From assembly GCA_040222875.1 (NCBI GenBank), contig JAVKCG010000009.1:62001-126000 (forward strand): a stretch of 64,000 bases of DNA. Reading direction: 5' to 3'. The notes under the pieces were generated by a model that did not search any database, was not told the origin of the DNA, and saw nothing but the letters and a program-made list of their open reading frames with translations. Each line of letters starts with the position of its first letter. The stretch's first letter is position 1. Source of the stretch: JAJCYL01 sp040222875. Lineage in GTDB: Bacteria; Bacteroidota; Bacteroidia; Cytophagales; Cyclobacteriaceae. This document shows positions 10,201 to 17,954 of the stretch, piece by piece. The translations under genes and the position numbers were made by a program.

Positions 10201-11267
10201 GTACAGGAGGGACATTGACTTTTCAAGATGGAATAGTGACACCACAGGCATCAGAGGTACTGATCTTCCAAAATGGAACCTCTGTGAGTTCTGCTTCTAA
10301 TAGCAGCCATTTTAACGGAACAGTACGAAAAATTGGGACAGATGCTTTTACTTTTCCTGTAGGAACTGGCACAGTTTATAGGCCAATTTCGATTTCCGCC
10401 CCAGGTACAGCCACTGATGAAATTGAGGCTAATTATTTGCTGACTAACCCTAAAGTAGCAATTGGTACTGCAATTGATGGCTCATTAGATAGGGTTAGCT
10501 CTATAGAATATTGGAATTTATCTATCACAAATGGCACACCTACTGTTAACGTTACTTTATCATGGAATTCAACCAGTGATGTAGGCGACCTGTCAACCCT
10601 TGTAGTTGCCCATTGGAATGGGGCGCAATGGGACAATTTAGGGCAGAACTCAACCACAGGAGATATTAGCTCAGGAACTATAACTGTCAATTCAGTTTCA
10701 GGTTTTAGCCCCTTTACATTAGGCTCAACAGATGGTGAAAACCCATTGCCTGTTGAATTAATAAGTTTCGAAGCTATCCCAGGAAGTAATTCAGAAGTTC
10801 TTCTAGATTGGGCTACAGCTTCTGAGATTAATAACGATTTTTTCCTTGTGCAGAAATCCAGGGATGGGGTCGAATGGAAAACAGTGACCAAGGTTGATGG
10901 AAAGGGAACCACTACTGAAATTCAACAATATTCAGCCAGTGACACCTCACCTTTTGCTGGAACATCTTATTACAGATTAAAGCAAGTTGACTTTGATGGT
11001 CAGTTTGAATATTCAGTCATCAGAGCCGTGACAATTCAATCAGGCATTTTACGGGTTTATCCAAACCCTGTAGCTTCTTATCTCAATGTTGACCTGCCAT
11101 TGTCAGCAGGAACAATAACCATAACAGATGTCAATGGTAAGTTTGTTGAAGCCAAAACATCATATGATGGAGTGATTGATGTGAGCCAGTTGAATGAAGG
11201 CCTGTACCTTCTCATGTTTAGTCACGATGAAGTACAATCTGTGTCCAGATTTGTCATTAAGCGATAA
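7209..11267 (+). CDS. Large secreted protein with T9SS type A sorting domain
   Basis: A 1352-residue exported protein. A signal peptide (residues 1-28; a second start MMLRQ at residue 8 is possible) is followed by two copies of a YFWVGDGGNWSDFSNHW-type module (residues 29-75 and about 492-540: LYWRQINSGDWSDTNSWST). Long low-complexity beta repeats rich in Gly, Thr, Asn, Asp and Ser follow. The C-terminus (about 1283-1352), with LRVYPNPVASYLNVDLP, GTITITDVNGK and LNEGLYLL, is a Por-secretion-system sorting domain, cleaved on export. Likely a surface adhesin or matrix protein; no catalytic site is seen. It is monocistronic. Confidence 0.85.
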   Translation: MLISKKVMMLRQIITGFLILMTYISEGANYFWVGDGGNWSDFSNHWATSSGGSSFHGSAPTVGDDVFFDANSFSSGSQTVTIDVDANALNLDFTGVTNSPDLAGAAARTLTVAADLTFIAAQSISFTGTISLTGSNDVTVNVGDAVKTIPDLEFPNATGNVVINTGSVANTTDRITFGDITLSGDGVEFDLESADASSNAKTIGNITLPNDCNFEISGPNASSFGDAVRTIISGNFVTGDDPNGQFRGQYMEFQGDLTFGNTGECRWTHRAEFTGTNFTIGSSSGNHYEFSNDVQIGNNISINGNTTLEFDNETDVSGDLTVAAFAELNILTTASAGDTDFSITGTTTINSSATVIAGATTATDDFSFGDINCGGSVELTFQNGSGAVSIANLSVGAFDIIEFNANSTTTFSGDITSNGDCSDWRILRSSTAGDQADLSFGGNQTVSGNLIRDLSVSGATFDADDGLNDGNNSGITFNSNHAPTTLYWRQINSGDWSDTNSWSTSSGGGSGSCVPGPSDDVIFDANSFTGANPTFTMDLDQAFVDNVDMSAINTAVSWEGSVSNELIVYGNFIFDSDVTNNFTGPTTFTDGSSNTIDMNDGNFSGDVNIAGGTWDLIDNLDIDGDNSDLTIESGTLDAATFDINLENDWTVMSGATFTAGTGTVTFDGQNSSTDQNIDAGGSAFYNLTVDRQSSNGSSIVRLDAVITISNNFNISQGRFYDDGFQITGNATGTLNINNGERLRLGTSTVSTSFPTNFTDANIDMNNTGRVEYNSRLDQDIRGNITYGNLFLNGGGSSSRTKTLQGGPITVNRTLSIQSFNDFDDNGFQITGTAGQEVIMQANTTLTLGNATTTTQFPTNYDIFTIDANSTIVYASGQNDSQTIKDLNGGGDASYGNLTLTNTSGVSRTKDLDGNIDVRGDLTIGTDNTMDVTGSNFNITLQGNLTVASGSSIIFQQGTFTVNGSTAQTIDFGGGTPDMYNFTVNNSAGILVNDDISISTGGTLTFQDGIVTPQASEVLIFQNGTSVSSASNSSHFNGTVRKIGTDAFTFPVGTGTVYRPISISAPGTATDEIEANYLLTNPKVAIGTAIDGSLDRVSSIEYWNLSITNGTPTVNVTLSWNSTSDVGDLSTLVVAHWNGAQWDNLGQNSTTGDISSGTITVNSVSGFSPFTLGSTDGENPLPVELISFEAIPGSNSEVLLDWATASEINNDFFLVQKSRDGVEWKTVTKVDGKGTTTEIQQYSASDTSPFAGTSYYRLKQVDFDGQFEYSVIRAVTIQSGILRVYPNPVASYLNVDLPLSAGTITITDVNGKFVEAKTSYDGVIDVSQLNEGLYLLMFSHDEVQSVSRFVIKR

Positions 11268-11317
11268 GAATTAAATAATTGTCCGAGTGTCTTGGCAGAT
11301 AGCTGGCGGAGAGGAAA

Positions 11318-11581
11318 CTATTTATACCAAACCCTGATAAACTGGTGCCATGAAGATGCATTGGTGCCGCTGGTTGAAATATCAACATCAACACTGCCTT
11401 CCTCATGTGTTTCCCAAATGTTGGGCAGCACTACGGTTTCAACATTTATTATTGTATAACCATTAGCTTCAACCCACTTATTGGCCTCCTGCACCTTGTC
11501 TTCCAATTGCTGGTATTTGGCATCGGAAAGGAACCCGCCTTTCTTAATGCGTTCAGGTACGAAATCTTTAAAATTTACCAT
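11318..11581 (-). CDS. Small conserved hypothetical protein
   Basis: An 87-residue soluble protein without signal peptide. Residues 1-45 include the amphipathic helix KYQQLEDKVQEANKWVE, then a beta-rich half ending SSWHQFIRVWYK. I do not recognise the family. A good -7 box at 11635-11642 and good coding character support expression. It lies convergent to the large T9SS protein and downstream of the DMT transporter. Confidence 0.6.
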   Translation of the reverse strand: MVNFKDFVPERIKKGGFLSDAKYQQLEDKVQEANKWVEANGYTIINVETVVLPNIWETHEEGSVDVDISTSGTNASSWHQFIRVWYK

Positions 11582-11634
11582 TTTGATTGGATGATTGTTT
11601 GAGCTTCTATAATAGTAGCTATAAATGAAACATT

Positions 11635-11642
11635 CAAATATA
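11635..11642 (-). promoter_or_regulatory. Putative -7 box for the 11318-11581 gene
   Basis: TATATTTG on the minus strand is a perfect TAnnTTTG match, 54 bases before the start codon. The -33 TTG is weak. Confidence 0.45.
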
Positions 11643-11686
11643 ATGTTGCACTTTAATTAGAAATGTTAGAGGGCTGATCTGGCCTT

Positions 11687-12535
11687 CTATGTGTTGACTT
11701 TAGCTTTCTCTTTAAAAATGACATTAAAAGCGACACCCAAAATCACTAGCGCCATGCCCAGGTAAGTCAGCAGGTTGAAGGTTTCCCCAAAGGCAAATCC
11801 AAAACCAAGAGCGAAAACTATTCCCAAATACTGAATGATCGATACCTTGGATAGCTCCTCTGTTTGCAAAGCTTTAGTCATAAAGAATTGGGCAAACTGA
11901 GTGAAAAGCCCTACCAACAATAAGAACAGCCAATCCCAACCAGATGGTTGCACCCAGTTAAATGCCGAGTACGTACCGGCAATGGGTAAAGTGATTAAAG
12001 GGAAATAAAATATAATCACCAATGGATGTTCTGAGGTCTTGATTTTTCTGATGGAGTTATATGCCAGTCCCATGAAAAAGGAGGCTGTGACCCCGATAAT
12101 CACATGTTCTAATTCTATTCTGGCATCAAACCCTTGCACAAATAAAATCCCTACAAAAGAAATCAGGAAGAACAACCACTGGATGTGCCTCACAGGTTCT
12201 TTCACCATAAAAATCCCAATTATCGCTACGAACACTGGCGCCAGGTATTGAAGGATCACTGCATTGGCCAGCGGAATCTGATGGATTAGCCTGAAATAAA
12301 GAATAAGTGCAATTGCTCCTGTTATACCCCTGAAAATGAGCAACTTCTTGTTGTTGCCCCATATATTGACTTTTTGAGCTTTAAGGCTGACCACACAAAT
12401 AATGAGAGATACAAGGCACCTGAAGGCTATAATCTCAACTGCTGGAATGTGAGGTATAACCTTAACACAAACATTCATCAACTGAAACAGGAAGGTTGAT
12501 AGAAGCATGTAGTAAACACCTTTAGAGATGTTCAT
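11687..12535 (-). CDS. DMT superfamily (EamA) transporter
   Basis: A 282-residue inner-membrane protein with ten predicted helices in two EamA repeats. The first half contains FRCLVSLIICVV and the conserved LANAVILQYLAPVFVAI, a standard EamA motif; the second repeat begins near residue 147. Substrate unknown; relatives export amino acids or metabolites. The start codon shares one base with the stop codon of the upstream ABC ATPase (TAATG), so the genes are co-transcribed and probably coupled, though the two families have no obvious joint function. Confidence 0.88.
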   Translation of the reverse strand: MNISKGVYYMLLSTFLFQLMNVCVKVIPHIPAVEIIAFRCLVSLIICVVSLKAQKVNIWGNNKKLLIFRGITGAIALILYFRLIHQIPLANAVILQYLAPVFVAIIGIFMVKEPVRHIQWLFFLISFVGILFVQGFDARIELEHVIIGVTASFFMGLAYNSIRKIKTSEHPLVIIFYFPLITLPIAGTYSAFNWVQPSGWDWLFLLLVGLFTQFAQFFMTKALQTEELSKVSIIQYLGIVFALGFGFAFGETFNLLTYLGMALVILGVAFNVIFKEKAKVNT

Positions 12536-13188
12536 TATTCTACAATCCTTCCGTCTTTGATCTCAAGGGTTCGGTCAGCCATTGCCGCCAGCTCATCATT
12601 GTGGGTTACGATCACGAAAGTCTGATCCAGTTCTTCCCTTAGCTTGAAAAACAGTGAATGTAAATCTTTGGCATTGTTAGAATCAAGGTTGCCGCTGGGC
12701 TCATCAGCAAACACAATTGCCGGATCATTGATTAGGGCCCTGGCAACTGCAACCCTTTGCTGTTCACCACCAGATAGCTGTGACGGCTTATGATCCGCCC
12801 TTCCATCAACCCCTAATATTCTGAGCAATTCATTTGCCCTGTCTGTCAGTTCTTTGTTGTTCCTTTTGCCGATAAACCCGGGTATCGAGATGTTTTCTAC
12901 AGCACTGAATTCTGGCAGCAGATTATGGAACTGGAATACAAAACCGATTTGTGCATTCCTCACCTGGGCAAGTTGATCTTTCTTCAGATTGAACAGCTCT
13001 TGTCCTTTTAATTTAAGATGCCCTGAATCCGGTTTGTCCAATGTTCCGAGTATGTGCAACAGGGTGCTTTTCCCAGCTCCGGACGCCCCGACAATTGAAA
13101 CAATTTCGCCTTTTTTAATTTCCAGGTTAATCCCTTTTAAGACTTGAAGATTACCGTAAGATTTATGGATATTTTCAGCGAGGAGCAT
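12535..13188 (-). CDS. LolD-like ABC transporter ATP-binding protein
   Basis: A 217-residue ABC ATPase of the MacB/LolD/FtsE type. Walker A GASGAGKST (34-42), Q-loop near FQFHNLLPEF, signature LSGGEQQRVAVARAL (138-152) and Walker B IVFADEPSGNLD are complete. The short length and LLPEFSAVENI motif match lipoprotein-release LolD, but no LolC/E permease is adjacent, so partners must be encoded elsewhere. Transcription probably starts almost at the start codon (see the -7 box at 13196-13203). Confidence 0.88.
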   Translation of the reverse strand: MLLAENIHKSYGNLQVLKGINLEIKKGEIVSIVGASGAGKSTLLHILGTLDKPDSGHLKLKGQELFNLKKDQLAQVRNAQIGFVFQFHNLLPEFSAVENISIPGFIGKRNNKELTDRANELLRILGVDGRADHKPSQLSGGEQQRVAVARALINDPAIVFADEPSGNLDSNNAKDLHSLFFKLREELDQTFVIVTHNDELAAMADRTLEIKDGRIVE

Positions 13189-13195
13189 GTGGCGG

Positions 13196-13203
13196 CAAAG
13201 ATA
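13196..13203 (-). promoter_or_regulatory. -7 box giving a nearly leaderless transcript of the ABC ATPase
   Basis: TATCTTTG on the minus strand ends only 7 bases before the ATG at 13188, so transcription would begin at or within a few bases of the start codon. Confidence 0.5.
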
Positions 13204-13255
13204 GAATTCGATTCAACTTAACAGATAACAATTATCAATTAAAGTCAATTTGACT

Positions 13256-13263
13256 TACCTTCG
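13256..13263 (+). promoter_or_regulatory. Putative -7 box for sucC
   Basis: TACCTTCG resembles TAnnTTTG with one mismatch, about 38 bases before the sucC ATG. No TTG is seen at the standard spacing. Confidence 0.35.
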
Positions 13264-13301
13264 CATCTCTGAAAATGAACAACCTCACTAACAGATAATC
13301 C

Positions 13302-14513
13302 ATGAACATTCACGAATATCAGGCTAAAGAAATTCTTAAAGGTTTTGGTGTCACCATTCAGGAAGGCATAGTGGCTGGAACGGCTGAAGAAGCCCTTGAT
13401 GCCGCTAAACAGCTCAATGTGGAAACCGGCACCGAATGGTATGTCATTAAGGCCCAGATTCATGCAGGTGGAAGGGGAAAAGGAAAAATAAAAGAAACTG
13501 GATCGAACGGTGTTGTTCTGGCAAAAAGTTTAGATGAAGTGCCTGAAAAAGCAGGGGCCATCTTAGATGGAACGCTGGTAACGCACCAAACAGGCCCTGA
13601 TGGAAAGAAAGTAAATAAAGTGTTGATTGCGCAGGATGTTTATTACCCCGGTGCATCAGAGCCAAAGGAATACTACATGAGCATTTTGCTTGACCGTGGC
13701 ACTGGTTGGAATGTGATCATGGCTTCTACCGAGGGTGGCATGGACATCGAAACTGTGGCGGCCGAAACACCAGAGAAAATTGTAAAAGAATGGATTGACC
13801 CCAAGGTGGGTTTGCAGGGATTTCAAGCTAGAAAAGTGGCCTTTGCATTAGGATTAAGCGGAGATGCTTTTAAGGGAATGGTAAAATTCATTTTTGCACT
13901 TTATAAAGCATATGTAAGCACCGATTCTTCAATGTTTGAAATCAATCCTGTGTTGAAGACATCTGATGATAAGATTTTGGCTGTTGATTCAAAGGTTAAC
14001 CTTGATGACAACGCACTTTTCAGGCATAAAGACATCGCAGAGCTGAGGGATTTGTCAGAAGAAGATCCTGCTGAAGTAGAGGCTGCTGAAAATAACCTGA
14101 ACTATGTTAACCTTGACGGAAACGTCGGTTGCATGGTGAATGGTGCTGGCCTTGCAATGGCTACCATGGACATGATCAAGCTTTCTGGTGGTGAGCCAGC
14201 TAACTTCCTTGATGTTGGGGGCGGGGCCAATGCAGAAACCGTAGAGGCTGGTTTCAGGATTATTCTGAAAGACCCAAAAGTAGAGGCTATCCTTATCAAT
14301 ATTTTCGGTGGTATTGTAAGGTGTGACCGGGTGGCAAATGGTGTAGTTGAGGCTTATAAAAATATTGGTGAGATTAAAGTGCCAATCATTGTTAGGTTGC
14401 AGGGAACTAATGCTGAAGAAGGCGCCAAGATTATAGAAGAGTCAGGGTTGAAGGTGTCTTCTGCAATTGTGCTGAAAGATGCTGCCGAAAAAGTAAGAGA
14501 AGTATTGGCGTAA
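13302..14513 (+). CDS. sucC: Succinate-CoA ligase (ADP-forming) subunit beta
   Basis: TCA-cycle enzyme converting succinyl-CoA to succinate with nucleotide triphosphate formation. The 403-residue protein has the ATP-grasp N-terminus (MNIHEYQAKEILKGFGV, then KAQIHAGGRGKGK near residue 50), metal/phosphate motif FEINPV near 213, and a C-terminal CoA-ligase domain with VNGAGLAMATMD near 275 and NIFGGIVRCDRVANGV near 329. Length is normal. The alpha subunit is not adjacent, so sucC and sucD are separate here. Confidence 0.96.
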   Translation: MNIHEYQAKEILKGFGVTIQEGIVAGTAEEALDAAKQLNVETGTEWYVIKAQIHAGGRGKGKIKETGSNGVVLAKSLDEVPEKAGAILDGTLVTHQTGPDGKKVNKVLIAQDVYYPGASEPKEYYMSILLDRGTGWNVIMASTEGGMDIETVAAETPEKIVKEWIDPKVGLQGFQARKVAFALGLSGDAFKGMVKFIFALYKAYVSTDSSMFEINPVLKTSDDKILAVDSKVNLDDNALFRHKDIAELRDLSEEDPAEVEAAENNLNYVNLDGNVGCMVNGAGLAMATMDMIKLSGGEPANFLDVGGGANAETVEAGFRIILKDPKVEAILINIFGGIVRCDRVANGVVEAYKNIGEIKVPIIVRLQGTNAEEGAKIIEESGLKVSSAIVLKDAAEKVREVLA

Positions 14514-14520
14514 AAGTTTA

Positions 14521-14680
14521 GAAGGTTTAGAAAGTGTTGAGGTTTAGTAGGTTCTATGTTTAGTAAGTTTAATAAGTGTTAAAGTTTTAAAAGTTCTAAA
14601 GTTTGAAGGTTTGGGGTTTGTTTGATTGTGTTTTCAACACTTGCAAAACTTTGAAAACCTACCAAACTTTCTAAACCTTC
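14521..14680. repeat. Degenerate GGTTTAGAAAG repeats forming a large inverted repeat
   Basis: The 14-base GAAGGTTTAGAAAG at 14521-14534 is perfectly inverted as CTTTCTAAACCTTC at 14667-14680. Related units (AGGTTTAGTAGG, AGTTTGAAGGTTTGG) fill the space between. It lies between sucC and the tRNA gene and could act as a read-through barrier; nothing else coding is seen there. Confidence 0.6.
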
Positions 14681-14695
14681 CAAACCTGAAAAAAT

Positions 14696-14769
14696 GCACC
14701 CGTAGTTCAACTGGATAGAATACCAGATTTCGGCTCTGGGGGTTGAGGGTTCGAATCCTTCCGGGTGTA
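14696..14769 (+). tRNA. tRNA-Arg (anticodon TCG)
   Basis: A complete 74-base cloverleaf: acceptor GCACCCG/CGGGTGT (G-U at the first pair), D stem GTTC/GAAT, anticodon stem CCAGA/TCTGG with loop TTTCGGC giving anticodon TCG, and T stem GAGGG/CCTTC around TTCGAAT. The CCA tail is not encoded. It reads CGN arginine codons. Confidence 0.95.
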
Positions 14770-14773
14770 CATC

Positions 14774-14803
14774 TCCTCGAATTATCATTCGGGGATTTTT
14801 TTT
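14774..14803 (+). terminator. Intrinsic terminator after tRNA-Arg
   Basis: Stem TCCTCGAAT/ATTCGGGGA (one G-U) with a TATC loop followed by eight T residues, starting 5 bases after the tRNA. Confidence 0.88.
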
Positions 14804-14901
14804 GCCCTTAAACGTTTGTAACTGATTGAAATTGAGTTAATTAAAAAAACTGAGCCTGGTTTGGGAAAGGTTCGATAGGCACATCGGGAGGTATGTGCAA
14901 G

Positions 14902-15010
14902 GACCAGGTAAAATGAGTATGCGCCCTAATTGCTTTAGGCACTTGTGTTTCCGGTTCGCATTGTGCTTTAAAAGAGCTCAGTTCGCATATTCATTTAGTG
15001 TTTGTTAAAG
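14902..15010 (-). other. attC-like recombination site (E1) downstream of the DUF262 gene
   Basis: On the minus strand it begins about 7 bases after the stop with CTTTAACAAACAC and ends with TTTTACCTGGTC. The arms TAAAATGAGTATGCG and CGCATATTCATTTA (plus-strand reading) are near-perfect complements, and an inner GGCAC/GTGC stem is present. It shares its ends and its first 15 bases almost exactly with the element at 40862-40978. The far-end GTTA core is missing here. No T-run follows. Confidence 0.6.
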
Positions 15011-15017
15011 ATCGATT

Positions 15018-17609
15018 TTACATTTTGCTTCCTTTTTCTCTATTCTCATCTTTGTGAACAACCTTGAGGTTGTCTATTGTATCCTCACCACCTTTTGATA
15101 AGGGAAATTCGTGATCTAATTCAATTTCATCACCCAGAAAAATTGGAGCACCCGAAATGTTGCTTTCGTTATTCTGTTTTCTGATTAGCGCCAGTTTTTC
15201 ACTTTCACTCAAAACCAGTTTCCTGTCAGCCACTTGGTATTTTTTCCTAAACTCGGAAAAGGTGTTCATGAATTTTTCAAAACCTATATTGTTTTCTTGA
15301 TCCTCTTCAGGAAAACTCTTGAAGTAGCTGAACATCGATTTGATTTCTTCCTTTATCGCTATTCTATGATGCTTGATCATTTCGAAATTGATATCGTGTA
15401 TTAGGAACCATGTCATGTAGATGTCTTGCATTGTTCGTCTGAAGTATTTCGGACTCTTACCTGCCTTATAGATTTCATTCAGCTCACTTTCCAAATACTC
15501 CGATAGTTCCTCTTTTGTACAATCCTTATCTAAAAGAACATATTTGAGCTTTTTAATGAAACTTTTGACATTTTTAAGTGCCTCAAGAAAGCTGTCTTTT
15601 TGCTTTCCTTGAGTTTCGGTGATTGTTAGTAAAATTGAAGATATGTATGCTTTGTTGTTTACTCTGGCGTTCAGTCTCTCTGTTTTCTGATAAATATCAA
15701 GCGCATTTCTGGAGTCATTTGTTAATTCGGCATATTCAAAGAAAGTCAATGAAGTGATAAGTTCTTCATTCTCCATTCGATCGCGATCATTTGCTTTTCG
15801 TAGCTGTTTGACATAAAACCATGGTTTATTTTGTTCAGCAATTACTTTAATGTTTTGAATAACTTCAACATCAACCCATGAATTCCACATTTCAAAAGAG
15901 TTCTCTCGAATTGGAAATGGTTTATCGTTTAATCGAATGAAAAGATCAATAGGATCAAAATTTGGGTTTTGATTCTGATCAATTTCAACAACATAAAGTT
16001 GGAAATCGAAAATCTTGTTTTGCAATTCTTCTGGTAATTGAGAAAACTTAGTTCCTTCTAACTCCTTCAATATTCTCAATTTGCGAAGATTGAATTTGTG
16101 ATTTTTTGAAACTTGAGTACTGTTTCTCTCATCAATGTATTCAGAACCGATATAGCCCAAAAGGGTCAGGATTCTTTGTTGACCGTCGATTACTTCACTT
16201 ACTCCGTCCGTTCTTTTGAATATAAATATTGCAGGAAGTGTAATGCCTAGCAATACACTCTCAATCATCGATGACGCTTTGGTAGGATTGATCACCTCTT
16301 TCCTTTGATAGGAAGGTCGAACTAGAAACCTTCTTCTCTGCATAACCCTAACAACATCATCGATTGAATTTCTTGCAGGTTCAGGCTTATTCAATCTTAA
16401 AGATTCCAACTCCGATAATTTAGTAGTTGTGTCATCAGGTTTGCTCATTTCTTTAAGTTCTGCTTTTTTAAGATCATCTGGTGAAATGTACAGTGAGGTG
16501 TCAAGATGATATTTCTCACTAACAAACTTGGCTGTAGTACCGTACCGCGTTAGCACCTCCTTGTTGAAACCATAATCTACTTCAGTAAAATCCTCAAAGT
16601 TTTCATGAATATAGGTTGCCATTTCCATGGCAAGATTATCTGAATAGTCGACATCAATTTCCTCTTGTTCGAGAATGCCAAGTGCCCACAAGAAGCATTC
16701 AAGTGCAAGTCTGTTTGTGCTAAAATCATGTTCAACAGCAATGCCTTTGACCAATTCAATGAATTCACATTTGGTGATAAAATTTGAAACTGTTTCTGTT
16801 TCATGATCTACGGAATCGTCGGAGATTTTTTCATACATTTTCGTAAGCAAATCTGTTCTACCCGTTCCTCTTGCATAATATGAGATGGGTATCATTGGAA
16901 GCACCAAATGACGTCTGATGAAAGTCATCAAATCCTCCACGGGGGGATTATCCAGTTTATTCCCGACCGGCTTAAAGAAAGTGTTATACAGATTTTTTCT
17001 TGTCAGTAAATCGTCTTGAAGAAAGTCCTTGAATTCATTTGATAATGGATCCTCGTCATAAATCGCATTATCAATCTCTGCCTTTCTCAAAGGAGTAATT
17101 CCAGAATTGTACCTAGAAAATATTTCTTTCTTGATACGATCCTCTAAAAACTTATCAAGCGGTGGTTCATTTACTAATTTGAATTCAATAACTCTAAGTT
17201 TGGCATCAAGAAAATTGTCAATTATTTCTCTGTCATTTTTGGCCAAACCATCATAAGTGTGATTCTTTAATTGCTTGAGCTGATTAAGGCCTTTTGGCTT
17301 CAATGAAAACTTATTTTCCATAAATCTGAGTATAGTCTCAAATCTCTGTCGGCCATCAATTATTTCGATGTTCTCGTTATTGTCGAAGAAAATCAAAGGA
17401 GGTATCTCGGTACCTAGCAAAATGCTCTCGATGAAATAAGTTGCCTTATTGTAATCCCATACATAATTTCTTTGATAGTAGGGCTTATAATCGATCTTGT
17501 TCTTAAGCCTTGGACTATAGAGACTGTCAATGGATTTAGAATAGGTTTCGATTTTCAAGTGTTCCTTAAAAATCTTCTCAAATGTTGACTGTCTATCTTC
17601 AAACTCCAT
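15018..17609 (-). CDS. Tandem DUF262 protein with C-terminal HNH nuclease
   Basis: An 863-residue putative defence nuclease. The first DUF262 domain has PYYQRNYVW (43-51) and the nucleotide-binding DGRQR (85-89); the second has RPSYQRKEV (431-439) and DGQQR (475-479). The C-terminus is an HNH motif, ELDHEFPLSKGG (D832, H833) with N847 and H852. DUF262 occurs in GmrSD, SspE and BrxU, which restrict modified or unmodified phage DNA using nucleotide hydrolysis. Two DUF262 units in one chain is uncommon. The gene is AT-rich and followed by attC-like E1. Whether it restricts phage is inference. Confidence 0.85.
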   Translation of the reverse strand: MEFEDRQSTFEKIFKEHLKIETYSKSIDSLYSPRLKNKIDYKPYYQRNYVWDYNKATYFIESILLGTEIPPLIFFDNNENIEIIDGRQRFETILRFMENKFSLKPKGLNQLKQLKNHTYDGLAKNDREIIDNFLDAKLRVIEFKLVNEPPLDKFLEDRIKKEIFSRYNSGITPLRKAEIDNAIYDEDPLSNEFKDFLQDDLLTRKNLYNTFFKPVGNKLDNPPVEDLMTFIRRHLVLPMIPISYYARGTGRTDLLTKMYEKISDDSVDHETETVSNFITKCEFIELVKGIAVEHDFSTNRLALECFLWALGILEQEEIDVDYSDNLAMEMATYIHENFEDFTEVDYGFNKEVLTRYGTTAKFVSEKYHLDTSLYISPDDLKKAELKEMSKPDDTTTKLSELESLRLNKPEPARNSIDDVVRVMQRRRFLVRPSYQRKEVINPTKASSMIESVLLGITLPAIFIFKRTDGVSEVIDGQQRILTLLGYIGSEYIDERNSTQVSKNHKFNLRKLRILKELEGTKFSQLPEELQNKIFDFQLYVVEIDQNQNPNFDPIDLFIRLNDKPFPIRENSFEMWNSWVDVEVIQNIKVIAEQNKPWFYVKQLRKANDRDRMENEELITSLTFFEYAELTNDSRNALDIYQKTERLNARVNNKAYISSILLTITETQGKQKDSFLEALKNVKSFIKKLKYVLLDKDCTKEELSEYLESELNEIYKAGKSPKYFRRTMQDIYMTWFLIHDINFEMIKHHRIAIKEEIKSMFSYFKSFPEEDQENNIGFEKFMNTFSEFRKKYQVADRKLVLSESEKLALIRKQNNESNISGAPIFLGDEIELDHEFPLSKGGEDTIDNLKVVHKDENREKGSKM

Positions 17610-17899
17610 TGATTGGTGATTTATTGATCCACAATAATTATGTATGTGTAATAAAGGTACGTAGACCTACCTTACAACTGTAACCCATAAAATTCCTAAT
17701 ATATCATCAAAACTGTCAAAATATTATATCAACAGGGTTTTAACTATTTGTAAATAGTTATAAATGATTGTAATCTTTAAAAACGGGTAGATAAAAGACA
17801 CTCTTTTTGTGTGCCTCTGATTTTGTTCAGACCTTCTAAAAATAGAAATCCTAACAGAGCGTTGACCTGCTAAGGTTTGGAGTAGTTTGGTTACAAACT
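17610..17899. other. Upstream flank of the DUF262 gene, related to the flank at 42941-43117
   Basis: AT-rich, no gene. It contains a palindrome AACTATTTGTAAATAGTT (17742-17759) that recurs as AACTATTTGTAAATACTT at 43027-43044. The last 45 bases before each start also align (minus strand CATACATAATTATT and CATACACAATTGTT, then CAATAA and CACCAAT). A TACCTTTA box near 17650 may be the promoter. The rest shows nothing I can name. Confidence 0.5.
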
Positions 17900-17938
17900 A
17901 TCAGACTACAAAAGTCTCCGAGACTTTTGTAGTCTGAT
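17900..17938. repeat. Perfect 19-bp palindrome
   Basis: ATCAGACTACAAAAGTCTC is followed after one base by its exact complement GAGACTTTTGTAGTCTGAT. It lies 16 bases beyond the stop of the S33 hydrolase. No T-run follows on either strand. The AGTCTC/GAGACT core resembles the hairpins at 29.3-29.5 kb. Confidence 0.8.
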
Positions 17939-17954
17939 ATCATTCACTTTAGTG

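Noticed and set aside
7439..10912. Several antisense frames within the large T9SS protein gene
   Set aside because: They mirror the Thr/Ser/Gly-rich coding strand and have no start context, domain or codon pattern of their own.
14579..14788. Leftward frame across the tRNA gene
   Set aside because: It overlaps the complete tRNA-Arg and its terminator; a chance frame.
14804..17954. Integration of the DUF262 segment at the tRNA-Arg 3' end
   Set aside because: I looked for a second copy of the tRNA 3' end near 17.6-17.95 kb and saw none, so the tRNA is not shown to be the attachment site.
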